A stretch of 18,433 nt of DNA from Bacillota bacterium (lineage in GTDB: Bacteria > Bacillota > Clostridia > Lachnospirales > Bianqueaceae). The stretch lies in the NCBI GenBank assembly GCA_017474705.1, contig JAFVHC010000383.1, forward strand, positions 1 to 18,433, written 5' to 3'. Of the stretch, positions 7,149 to 14,263 are shown one piece after another. The translations under genes were made by a program, and so were the position numbers. The first letter of the stretch is position 1; every line of letters starts with the position of its first letter. Below the pieces are notes generated by a model that did not search any database, had not been told where the DNA came from, and saw only the letters and a list, made by a program, of their open reading frames with translations.

Positions 7149-7266
7149 CTTGCCGGACTAGGAAATATAACCAGCTATGGTTGAAATAGTGAAGCAAATA
7201 CCCTTCAGGGGCTTGAAAACAAGAAGAAGTCCATGAAGGACAAGGAGAAAGAAGGGGAAAGAGGCC

Positions 7267-8832
7267 ATGAAGAGAATGAGAAAAATCTTCTCGCTGCTCA
7301 TCGTTATGGTGATGTTGGGGCTGAGCGTAAATGTGTTTGCGGAAGATCACACAGTATCCACGGACAGTGATTCGCACACCTATCAGATCTATCAGATCTT
7401 CACCGGTACTTATGATGCAGCCAGCGGTCAGCTGCAGGATCTCAAATATGGAACAAACGCGAACACAGGAACGGTGGACGAATCTGTTTCTGCTGCGGAC
7501 ATGGCGGCTCTTGCAGCGATCGAAGATAAGTTGTACGCAAACGATCAGGAAAGAATCGCGGATCTTTTGCCATTCGTCGACCTGACAGGGGCTCCGGTTG
7601 CTACTATCGGAAAAGAGAATGCGGCATCCGCTTCCCTCGAGGAAGGCTACTATATCATCAAGGATAAGGACGATTCTTTGGAGGATCCGGAAACCTATAC
7701 CTTGTACCTGTTCAAGGTGCTCAACGATGATCTTGTGATCCAGCCGAAATCCGGAACGACTACAGTCAGCAAGACCGTTACAGAGACCGCGGATGCAACG
7801 GGAACAACATCTGCAGGCCAAAAGGGTGTCGATTATGATGAAGGAGACAGCATTCCTTACAGCATCGATATCACCCTTGCGGAGAATGTGACAAGCTATA
7901 AAACCTACACGGTAACGCTTACGGATACATTATCTGGCGGCCTGACGCCTCCAGCGGAGGACGAGATCACGGTCACCTTAAAGGATAAAGATGAAAATGA
8001 ACTGACGGATGACAAATATGGTACACCGACGGTAGAAATCGACGGACAGGAGATCACCGTTACTTATACCATCAGTTGTGGTGCAGATGAGGCGGCGCTT
8101 GGCGACGAGTTTGCTGCATTGAATGGAGCGGTCATCAATGTATCCTACAGTGCGGTCCTCAATAGCGAAGCGGTGGCTGGCAGTGCCGGAAATGCGAATA
8201 CGTACAGTATCACGTACACCAACAATCCGAACGGTAACGATACCGGGACTACCCCGGACAGCGCTGTTTACGTATATTCCTATGATCTGGAGATCAATAA
8301 GGTCGACGGAAACGAAGAACCTTTGGCAGGCGCCGCCTTCACCCTGTATAAAGAAGTGACTGAAGATCATGCAGGCGCAGAGACAGGCGAGGATATCAAG
8401 GCTGGCCTGGATCAGAAGGTAGATGCAAGCAAGCTTCAGGATAACAAGTATTACGTGGCTGTTGAAATGGAAGAAGATGCTGCGACCGATGCCGTAACGC
8501 ACAAAACGGCAACCAGCATCGACGCCGGAAAATATGTACTGATCGAGACCACGGTTCCGGCTGGTTATAATGCATACGCTGGTGAGGAAATAACGATCAC
8601 ATCCACCATTGACGCAGAAACGGGAAAACTGACCGGCTTGACGGTGACTCCGAACACGTTGAACGTTGGATCCGATAAAGCAGTCATTACCGGAACGGTC
8701 GAGAACAACTCCGGTACTGAACTTCCTTCCACCGGTGGTGCAGGAACAACGCTTTTCTACGTGATCGGTGCGATCCTCGTGATCGGTGCGGGTGTGCTCC
8801 TGATCGCGCGCCGCCGTACGGATACGAAATAA
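7267..8832 (+). CDS. LPXTG major pilin (backbone) with isopeptide-type domains
   Basis: 521 residues. The signal peptide spans about 1-25 (KRMRK, hydrophobic core, cleavage after VFA). A first domain ends at VIQPK, with Lys161 in the place of a pilin-motif Lys that a sortase would link to the next subunit's Thr. A middle domain (about 165-335) has beta-strand-rich sequence. A CnaB-type domain (about 339-440) shows Lys345 in EINKVDG and the E-box Glu427 in YVLIETTVPAGYN, residues expected for an intramolecular isopeptide bond. The cell-wall sorting signal is LPSTG (486-490), then a hydrophobic helix and the RRRTDTK tail. The protein is acidic and almost Cys-free (one Cys in the middle domain). 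A purine-rich ribosome binding site lies just before the ATG. No terminator separates it from its neighbours. It would form the pilus shaft. Confidence 0.9.
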   Translation: MKRMRKIFSLLIVMVMLGLSVNVFAEDHTVSTDSDSHTYQIYQIFTGTYDAASGQLQDLKYGTNANTGTVDESVSAADMAALAAIEDKLYANDQERIADLLPFVDLTGAPVATIGKENAASASLEEGYYIIKDKDDSLEDPETYTLYLFKVLNDDLVIQPKSGTTTVSKTVTETADATGTTSAGQKGVDYDEGDSIPYSIDITLAENVTSYKTYTVTLTDTLSGGLTPPAEDEITVTLKDKDENELTDDKYGTPTVEIDGQEITVTYTISCGADEAALGDEFAALNGAVINVSYSAVLNSEAVAGSAGNANTYSITYTNNPNGNDTGTTPDSAVYVYSYDLEINKVDGNEEPLAGAAFTLYKEVTEDHAGAETGEDIKAGLDQKVDASKLQDNKYYVAVEMEEDAATDAVTHKTATSIDAGKYVLIETTVPAGYNAYAGEEITITSTIDAETGKLTGLTVTPNTLNVGSDKAVITGTVENNSGTELPSTGGAGTTLFYVIGAILVIGAGVLLIARRRTDTK

Positions 8833-8869
8833 GCAGTAAGGCTCATATAGTTACTAGGAGAAGATGCGG

Positions 8870-10066
8870 ATGGCAGCTAAATGGAGACAGGCACTGAAAC
8901 GACCTTTGGCTTCAGTGTTGGCAGTCCTGTGCTTGACGTGGGTCATACCCGTGATGCATTCACATGCCATGGAAATGAGCCCCGGGTCTTTAGTTGTAGA
9001 AATCGCATCAGGCCAGGCTGAGTGGCAGGAAGATATCGAAGCTGCCGGGGCTGTTCTGGATCTGTATCAAATCGCAAAAGCAGAGAATTACACACCTGCT
9101 GATGCAGGATTCAGATTTGTTCTCAATGATGCATTCTCCCGTGTGGATCTGGATGAAGAAGCATATGCGATCGCAGCTGACGCCGCGGAAATCGCCAAGG
9201 GCAGCGTGGATCCGGTGGTTTCCGGAAAGAAACTGGAAGAAACAGTTTCGGTGGACCCCGGCCTGTACCTGTTGGTGGTCCATGGAAACGATCCGGTAAA
9301 CAAGAGCGATTATTTCCAGGCAGGAGAGGACGGCATCTATACCGTTGTCAGCGGAGAGAAAAATGAGTATCGCTTTGCACCGCAGTTGATCTCTATTCCA
9401 ACCAAAGAAGGAAGCGATATACCCACTACGGCAGATACGAGCGAGTGGGTCGGAACGGAAGACAATCCGCTGACAGTCTTTCTGAAGGTCAGTATTCCGC
9501 CATTGCCATGCCACCTGGATCCACCCGTGAAAAAGGTCGTTACGGGAGATGCGGCACCGAAAGATGACGTCTATACCTTTGTTATGATCCCCGAGGACCC
9601 GAAGGCGCAAATGCCGGAAAATGACGAAGCCAGAAAAGGTTCCAACGGTTCCTTGTTCGTTGACCACACTGGCCCCGGCGAGTTTGAATTCGGCCGGATG
9701 ACCTTTGACGAGAATGATGTTGGAGAAACATATGTTTATAAGATCAGCGAAGTCAAAGGTAAGGATCCTCACTATACATATGACGTTCAGATCTATACTT
9801 TGACCGTCGTGGTAACGATGGAGGAGCGTCAGGTCGTGATCGACGCGACGTATACTGATGCGAACGACAAAGAAATAGAAACGACCACATTCGAGTTTAC
9901 GAACGTATATGAAAAAGAAAAGAAAACACCTTCCCCACGTCCGAAAACAGGGGATGGCTCAAAGACGACCCAATGGGCAGGACTTATGCTGATCTCACTT
10001 GCGGGTTTGATCGCCACCATAACCATGGCGAGAAAAGAAAGCAAGAATCAGAACACTGATATGTAA
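8870..10066 (+). CDS. Pilin with Spy0128-type isopeptide domain and atypical RPKTG sorting signal
   Basis: 398 residues. Signal peptide about 1-32 (KWRQALKRP, hydrophobic stretch, HSHA cleavage). An N-terminal domain contains VDPGLYLLVVHG, like the GYYII segment in the major pilin. A Spy0128/FctA-type domain runs from PPVKKVVTGD (Lys221/222) to TTFEFTNVYE (Asn345), with the FEFGRMTFDENDVGETYVYK signature; these Lys and Asn are the expected isopeptide pair. The sorting signal is RPKTG (357-361) instead of LPXTG, followed by a membrane helix and ARKESK. The ATG at 8870 lies 9 nt after AGGAG; the ATG at 8864 is only 3 nt after it, so I prefer 8870 (the other would add two residues). It follows the major pilin by 37 nt in one operon. 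Probably a minor or basal pilin, but its domain type is also used for shafts. Confidence 0.87.
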   Translation: MAAKWRQALKRPLASVLAVLCLTWVIPVMHSHAMEMSPGSLVVEIASGQAEWQEDIEAAGAVLDLYQIAKAENYTPADAGFRFVLNDAFSRVDLDEEAYAIAADAAEIAKGSVDPVVSGKKLEETVSVDPGLYLLVVHGNDPVNKSDYFQAGEDGIYTVVSGEKNEYRFAPQLISIPTKEGSDIPTTADTSEWVGTEDNPLTVFLKVSIPPLPCHLDPPVKKVVTGDAAPKDDVYTFVMIPEDPKAQMPENDEARKGSNGSLFVDHTGPGEFEFGRMTFDENDVGETYVYKISEVKGKDPHYTYDVQIYTLTVVVTMEERQVVIDATYTDANDKEIETTTFEFTNVYEKEKKTPSPRPKTGDGSKTTQWAGLMLISLAGLIATITMARKESKNQNTDM

Positions 10067-10084
10067 GGACCGAAATAAAAGAAA

Positions 10085-10114
10085 CCCGGGATCCGTTATG
10101 GATCCCGGGATTTT
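10085..10114 (+). terminator. Rho-independent terminator ending the pilus operon
   Basis: Perfect 10-bp stem CCCGGGATCC (10085-10094) with its complement at 10100-10109, loop GTTAT, then ATTTTG. It lies 19 nt after the last pilin stop and fixes the operon's end before any sortase gene. The T-run is short. Confidence 0.85.
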
Positions 10115-10180
10115 GTATGGATCAGACGGTATCCGAAAAATTTCCCTTTGAAGTATTAGGCTGTAATCATTTGCAGAATA

Positions 10181-10189
10181 TGATATAAT
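10181..10189 (+). promoter_or_regulatory. Extended -10 promoter
   Basis: TGATATAAT (TGn plus consensus TATAAT) 37 nt upstream of the next start. No good -35 is visible, in keeping with an extended -10 promoter. Confidence 0.55.
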
Positions 10190-10225
10190 CATGATCAGAG
10201 AATAAAAACAGAAAGGTCTGTTTCC

Positions 10226-10642
10226 ATGAGCATATTTCACGATAAAGCAGTTGCCTGCAGAAATTCACGGACAAAGCATTACAATTGTGCGCAGGCGGCG
10301 GTCGTACCCTTTGCGGAAGCGGCCGGCATCGATGAAGAGACCGCGATGCGGTTTGCGGCCGGCTTTGGGGGCGGAATGAAGCGAGCCTCGGTCTGCGGCG
10401 CCGTGACCGGCGGACTGATGGCGCTGGGACTGTTTGGTATCGATGACCCGAAAACCTTAGGGGAGTTCCATCGCCGCATCAAGGAGAACCACGAAGGATA
10501 TCTGGAGTGTGCGGACCTGCTGCGCATCAACGCGGCTGCCGGCAGGGAGAAGAAGCCTCATTGCGATGCCATGGTGTATGAAAGCGTCGCTTTGGTGGAA
10601 GAGATCTTGCGGGAAAAAGGTCTGCTGCCGGACGCAACGTGA
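10226..10642 (+). CDS. C_GCAxxG_C_C family protein (redox-associated)
   Basis: 138 residues. It shows the family's cysteine pattern: Cys in YNCAQA near residue 21, VCGAVTGG near 57 following GFGGGM, then ECADLL near 94 and a C-terminal PHCD near 111. This family of small proteins is found beside redox or transport genes and may bind a metal or Fe-S cluster; its biochemical role is not established. ATG preceded by AAAGG at about 9 nt. The lipoprotein gene starts 43 nt after its stop with no terminator between, so the two may share a transcript. Confidence 0.88.
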   Translation: MSIFHDKAVACRNSRTKHYNCAQAAVVPFAEAAGIDEETAMRFAAGFGGGMKRASVCGAVTGGLMALGLFGIDDPKTLGEFHRRIKENHEGYLECADLLRINAAAGREKKPHCDAMVYESVALVEEILREKGLLPDAT

Positions 10643-10685
10643 CGAAAGATCCTCCGTCATTAAGGGTATAAGGAGGGATCGTCCT

Positions 10686-11876
10686 ATGAAACGATGGATC
10701 TTATCGATATTATGCGCAGCTGTCTTGGCCTGCCTGTGCACAGCGTGCAAAAAGGAAGAAAACGTGATGACGCCGGAAGAAGTCTCGTTCCTGGCGGTGA
10801 TCACGGAAATCGACAGCGGTACTATGCTGGTGACACCGGTCGAAGGATCAGAAGAGTTAAAATCTTCCGATGCCTTTCGCGTGCCAATCGAGCATATGCC
10901 AGCCTCGCCGGAACCTCAAGTCGGCGATACGGTGGAGATCGTCTACTATGGTTACATCCTGGAGACCTATCCTGCCACACTGGAAGGGATCAAAAGCATC
11001 ACCGTAGTGGACCCGGTAACGGAGCCGGAGGAAGCGCTTTCGGATGAGGAGATCCAGGAGCCGGAAGCGGCGGAAACACAGCCCTTGGCCGGAGGTACAG
11101 CGGCCGAAGTCAGCGGGCCTTACGGTACGCTCTGCATAAACGTCCCGGAAAATTGGACATGGGAAGCCTGCCCGGTGGACAGTGACAAATTGATGTACGG
11201 GTATTATGGTATCATCCTGCGGCCGACGGGAGCCAAGGAAGGCCAGATCGAATTGATCTATCATGACAGTTTCGCTGTTTGTGGCACCGGTCTGGAGTCG
11301 AAAGATATCACGTTAGCGGGCGGTCCGGCCATGATGGGGATCTATGACCGGAAACCCGACTGGGATTTCATCATCTTCCGAGGCGCCAACGAAGGCGTGG
11401 TCGCGCAGACGAAAATGTGCGAGACCTGGACCGATGACATGTGGGCAGAAGCTCTGGTGATCCTGGATTCAGCCAGCTTCGATGCTGACCGGAAAGAAGG
11501 CGGTATCGGTCAGTTCTGCCGCGAATCCGAAAATGATACGATCGCCGTGCTCATGGAGGTGCGTCATGTGACACCCACCGGCGCCACGGTCCGTTTCAAT
11601 CAGTATGATAATATGGACCATGGGGCATTGATCTACGGTCAAGGCTTCTACCTTGAAAGACAGACCGATTCTGGTTGGGAGAAACTGCCTGAGGTCGTCG
11701 ATGAGTGGGCCTTTACGGAAGAGGGTTATCCTATCCCACAGGGCGGCGAAGCGGAGATAGACACCCAATGGGAGTGGCTGTACGGCGCATTGGGACCCGG
11801 CACGTACCGGATCTGTAAAAGCGTTTGGAGGGGCGAAGCAGAGTATAAGCTGTGTGCGCAGTTCGTTTTGGTTTGA
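10686..11876 (+). CDS. Lipoprotein with DUF3221-like and C-terminal Ig-like domains
   Basis: 396 residues, predicted to be secreted and lipid-anchored. N-terminal MKRWILSILCAAVLACLCTA then Cys21; either Cys16 (VLAC) or Cys21 (CTAC) could be the lipidated residue. Residues 33-98 (SFLAVITEIDSGTMLVTPV ... VGDTVEIVYYG) resemble the small OB-like DUF3221 domain. A linker rich in Glu, Pro and Ala follows (about 99-130). Residues 130-255 form a separate domain (GTLCINVPENWTWE...) like substrate-binding-less surface domains. Residues 268-396 (VLMEVRHVTPTGATVRFNQY ... YRICKSV) look like a bacterial Ig-like domain. The ATG has AAGGAGG 8 nt upstream. The function is unknown; signalling-inhibitor or envelope-sensing roles are possible but unsupported. 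Confidence 0.82.
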   Translation: MKRWILSILCAAVLACLCTACKKEENVMTPEEVSFLAVITEIDSGTMLVTPVEGSEELKSSDAFRVPIEHMPASPEPQVGDTVEIVYYGYILETYPATLEGIKSITVVDPVTEPEEALSDEEIQEPEAAETQPLAGGTAAEVSGPYGTLCINVPENWTWEACPVDSDKLMYGYYGIILRPTGAKEGQIELIYHDSFAVCGTGLESKDITLAGGPAMMGIYDRKPDWDFIIFRGANEGVVAQTKMCETWTDDMWAEALVILDSASFDADRKEGGIGQFCRESENDTIAVLMEVRHVTPTGATVRFNQYDNMDHGALIYGQGFYLERQTDSGWEKLPEVVDEWAFTEEGYPIPQGGEAEIDTQWEWLYGALGPGTYRICKSVWRGEAEYKLCAQFVLV

Positions 11877-11883
11877 TCGACAG

Positions 11884-11922
11884 CTTCCGGGTATCATTCT
11901 TGGAATGATGTTCGGAAGTTTT
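11884..11922 (+). terminator. Rho-independent terminator
   Basis: CTTCCG (11884-11889) and ATCATTC (11893-11899) pair with GAATGAT (11903-11909) and CGGAAG (11913-11918) with a small symmetric internal loop and a 3-nt apical loop, then TTTT. It separates the lipoprotein unit from the metal unit. Confidence 0.85.
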
Positions 11923-11955
11923 CGTATGTATAAGGGGCTTTTCAGCTGAAAATGC

Positions 11956-11984
11956 TTGCTTTTTCAGTCGGGAAAAGATATAAT
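11956..11984 (+). promoter_or_regulatory. Promoter of the metal-transport unit
   Basis: -35 TTGCTT (11956-11961), 17-nt spacer, consensus -10 TATAAT (11979-11984). A second TATAAT lies at 11987-11992 without a matching -35. Confidence 0.75.
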
Positions 11985-11992
11985 CATATAAT

Positions 11993-12010
11993 GGTTAGCA
12001 CTTGCTAACC
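11993..12010. promoter_or_regulatory. Perfect palindromic operator GGTTAGCACTTGCTAACC
   Basis: Two 8-bp arms, GGTTAGCA and TGCTAACC, around a CT centre, starting 8 bp after the -10 and therefore over the start of transcription: a classical repressor position. Upstream of HMA and ZIP genes, a metal-responsive repressor (e.g. of the DtxR, Fur or MarR/AdcR type) is the natural candidate, but I do not recognise a published consensus. The first half resembles part of a CIRCE arm (TTAGCACT) but the element lacks CIRCE's 9-nt spacing. Confidence 0.75.
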
Positions 12011-12033
12011 AAAAAGAAAGCGAGGGTCAATGA

Positions 12034-12288
12034 ATGAACAAGTTCACTTTGAAGATAGACGGTATGATGTGCGGGATGTGCGAAGCCCATATTTGCGATA
12101 CGATCCGGAAGGCAGTGCCTTCCGCGAAGAAGGTCTCCGCTTCAAGGAGCAAAAAAGAAGCCTCCTTCCTGTCGGAAGAGGCCGTGGATACCGGGAGCCT
12201 GAAGGCCGCGATCGATGCCACGGGTTATACCTGCCAAGGCATCACATCAGCTCCCTATGAGAAGAAAGGCTTGTTCAAGTGGAAATAA
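12034..12288 (+). CDS. Heavy-metal-associated (HMA) domain protein
   Basis: 84 residues, a single HMA ferredoxin-like fold. The metal-binding CxxC is Cys13/Cys16 in DGMMCGMCEAHI, a variant of the usual GMTCxxC. The rest follows the fold (KAAIDATGYTC as the last helix and strand), ending in a basic tail (EKKGLFKWK). Such proteins act as Cu(I) or other soft-metal chaperones; which metal is not evident. A GAGGG ribosome site precedes the start. Its last 10 bases overlap the ZIP gene, implying translational coupling. Confidence 0.9.
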   Translation: MNKFTLKIDGMMCGMCEAHICDTIRKAVPSAKKVSASRSKKEASFLSEEAVDTGSLKAAIDATGYTCQGITSAPYEKKGLFKWK

Positions 12289-13073
12289 AAACGGTGGTTT
12301 GGGGACTTTTGATCCCATTTGTCGGCACTACGGCCGGCGCCGCCTGTGTATTCTTTCTGCAAAAGGACCTCAAGGCCGGCGTACAGCGGGCTTTGACGGG
12401 ATTTGCGGCCGGCGTGATGGTGGCGGCGTCGATCTGGAGCCTGATCGTTCCAGCCATCGAACAATCATCGGATCAAGGAAGATGGGCGTTCCTTCCGGCT
12501 TTTATCGGCTTCTGGCTGGGCATTTTGTTCCTTCTTCTGCTGGATCATATCATCCCGCATCTGCATAGGAGCATCGATCACGCGGATCAGGTGGAAGGAC
12601 CGAAAGCGAAGCTGAACCGAACGATCATGATGGTACTGGCGGTGACGCTGCACAATATCCCGGAAGGTATGGCCGTGGGCGTGGTCTATGCGGGACTGCT
12701 TGCAGGCTCCGCCAATATCACGGCCGGTGGTGCGATGGCACTGGCGCTCGGTATCGCGATCCAGAACTTTCCGGAAGGCGCGATCATCTCCATGCCGCTC
12801 TTCGCGGAAGGCAAAAGCAAACCGCGGTCTTTCTGGCTGGGCGTCCTGTCCGGCGTGGTGGAGCCGGTGTTCGGCGGAGCGACCGTTTTGATCGCCGGCC
12901 TGGTGGTCCCCGCAATGCCATACCTGCTGTCTTTCGCTGCCGGAGCCATGCTGTACGTGGTCGTGGAAGAACTGATCCCGGAAATGTCCTCAGGGAAACA
13001 TTTCAATATCGGGGTCCTGTTCTTTGTTGTTGGTTTCAGCCTGATGATGGCGCTGGACGTTGCCCTGGGGTGA
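12279..13073 (+). CDS. ZIP family metal transporter
   Basis: 264 residues, eight membrane helices expected. Seen: the two ZIP signature motifs HNIPEG (about residue 127) in helix 4 and QNFPEG (about 164) in helix 5, which supply the metal-site residues, and a His-rich loop (DHIIPHLHRSIDHAD) between helices 3 and 4. It is of the bacterial ZupT/GufA-like type that takes up Zn2+ and other divalent metals. The start is a GTG at 12279, 9 nt after GAAAGG; no ATG is suitably placed. It overlaps the HMA gene by 10 nt. No clear terminator follows; the opposing HIRAN gene ends 27 nt away. Confidence 0.92.
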   Translation: MEIKTVVWGLLIPFVGTTAGAACVFFLQKDLKAGVQRALTGFAAGVMVAASIWSLIVPAIEQSSDQGRWAFLPAFIGFWLGILFLLLLDHIIPHLHRSIDHADQVEGPKAKLNRTIMMVLAVTLHNIPEGMAVGVVYAGLLAGSANITAGGAMALALGIAIQNFPEGAIISMPLFAEGKSKPRSFWLGVLSGVVEPVFGGATVLIAGLVVPAMPYLLSFAAGAMLYVVVEELIPEMSSGKHFNIGVLFFVVGFSLMMALDVALG

Positions 13074-13100
13074 ATACTGCCTGATAGTTGCTTCTTAAGG

Positions 13101-13496
13101 TCAGAAATCCACCAGGTATATCCCGATGCTGATCTGCGTGAAAGAACCTTTTGTATCGATCTTTTTGATCCTGGCCCCCAGCATCTTGCCCGCATCCATG
13201 AGGCGGGCGAAGATCAGGTTATCTTTCTCTGGTATGTATCCGAGCTTCTTTGGTTCCATGGTGAAGATCAGGATGGCGTGCTCGTCGAACTTGTTGTCCT
13301 CGCGCCGCAGGATCAGCCTGTCATCGACATGGATCTGCTCCAGGAACGATTTGTCCTGCAGATAGGACGTGCCGGCCACATAGGAATCGAACAGGTGGAT
13401 CTCGCGGATCAAGGGCTTGAGCATGGCCCCGAGCTCCTGTTGATCCAGCGCATCGACCAGTGCACTGGTCTTGTGTTCTGTCAGTTCATGTCCCAT
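13101..13496 (-). CDS. HIRAN-domain protein
   Basis: 131 residues. The HIRAN domain fills about residues 32-131: EIHLFDSYVAGTSY, then LILRREDNKFDEHAILIF, and LGYIPEKDNLIFARLMDAGK. In Rad5/HLTF-type helicases HIRAN binds 3' DNA ends; free-standing bacterial versions are uncharacterised. The first ~30 residues (LTEHKTSALVDALDQQELGA) are likely helical. The start overlaps the J-domain gene by 16 nt; a GGAGG lies 13 nt upstream, long, so coupling to the upstream gene's translation is likely. Last gene of a three-gene operon with the J-domain and Sel1-repeat genes. Confidence 0.85.
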   Translation of the reverse strand: MGHELTEHKTSALVDALDQQELGAMLKPLIREIHLFDSYVAGTSYLQDKSFLEQIHVDDRLILRREDNKFDEHAILIFTMEPKKLGYIPEKDNLIFARLMDAGKMLGARIKKIDTKGSFTQISIGIYLVDF

Positions 13497-14263
13497 TGTA
13501 TTTTGATACCTCCGCTGCTGATGATATTCAGGATGGTGTCGTTCAGTTGTTTGTGATACTTTTTATAGGCCTCGAGTTCTTCGTTCAACTCGGCCTTTTT
13601 CTTTTCTGAAGCGGCTTCATCATCCAAAAGATCCTTGTACACATATGGCTCCGTATGGGTCAGATCATCGATCTCTTCTTTGAGAGCTTCGATCCGGTCT
13701 GCAAGATCCGGGATCTCCACGCGGATCTCCCCGATACCCAGGTCATTCAGCACTTTCCGAACCAGCACCTCCAGCTCAGACAAGGCTTTGACATCGTTGT
13801 GCCCGTATGCTGTCACGATGCGCTGCCAAAGCTCCTTCAGTACATGTTGTCGATCGGTCTCCGGGTTGATATCCGGGTGGATCAGTTTCGCGAGCCGGCG
13901 GTAGAGGACTTTGGAGCGCTGCGCCTCATAGGAAGTCGAAAAGGTGGCTTCTTTGCATTGCTCATAATCCTGCAGCAGATGCTTCAGATTGGCATGATAC
14001 GAGCGCATCTCCTGGTCCAGATAATTCTCCAGCTCGTCCCGGTCTACGACGCCGCCGTGGTTCAAAGCGATCTGATAATAAGTGATGATCTTTTTGCATT
14101 TGATGCATTCGATCTTCTCTTCATAGACGGCGGTGATCAGTGCGCCGAACGTCTGGATATAGAGCGTCCAGATCTGCCCCGCTTCTTTTTCGAGCTGATC
14201 GCGTTCCAGCAGCAGGGCTTCATAAGTTTTATAAGCAGTATTTTCGATCTTCATCAAGTCCAT
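13481..14263 (-). CDS. J-domain-like protein with coiled coils
   Basis: 260 residues, soluble. An N-terminal helical part (about 10-105) has a CIKC pair (Cys53, Cys56) that could bind metal with other ligands. A J-domain-like segment has the HPD tripeptide at 129-131 in RRLAKLIHPDINPE, followed by ELWQRIVTAYGHNDVKAL. HPD is what J-proteins use to stimulate DnaK ATPase. Residues ~186-240 (DRIEALKEEIDDL ... KKKAELNEELEAYKK) form a probable coiled coil. ATG preceded by GAGGTG 5 nt upstream. It overlaps the upstream gene by 10 nt and the downstream gene by 16 nt. J-protein activity is inferred; the domain is a degenerate one. Confidence 0.75.
   Translation of the reverse strand: MDLMKIENTAYKTYEALLLERDQLEKEAGQIWTLYIQTFGALITAVYEEKIECIKCKKIITYYQIALNHGGVVDRDELENYLDQEMRSYHANLKHLLQDYEQCKEATFSTSYEAQRSKVLYRRLAKLIHPDINPETDRQHVLKELWQRIVTAYGHNDVKALSELEVLVRKVLNDLGIGEIRVEIPDLADRIEALKEEIDDLTHTEPYVYKDLLDDEAASEKKKAELNEELEAYKKYHKQLNDTILNIISSGGIKIQWDMN

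Noticed and set aside
11993..12010. CIRCE element (HrcA operator)
   Set aside because: The arms begin like CIRCE, but the centre is 2 bp instead of 9 and no chaperone gene follows.
13074..13100. Terminator between the ZIP and HIRAN genes
   Set aside because: The short gap and flanks show no convincing stem with a T-run for either strand.
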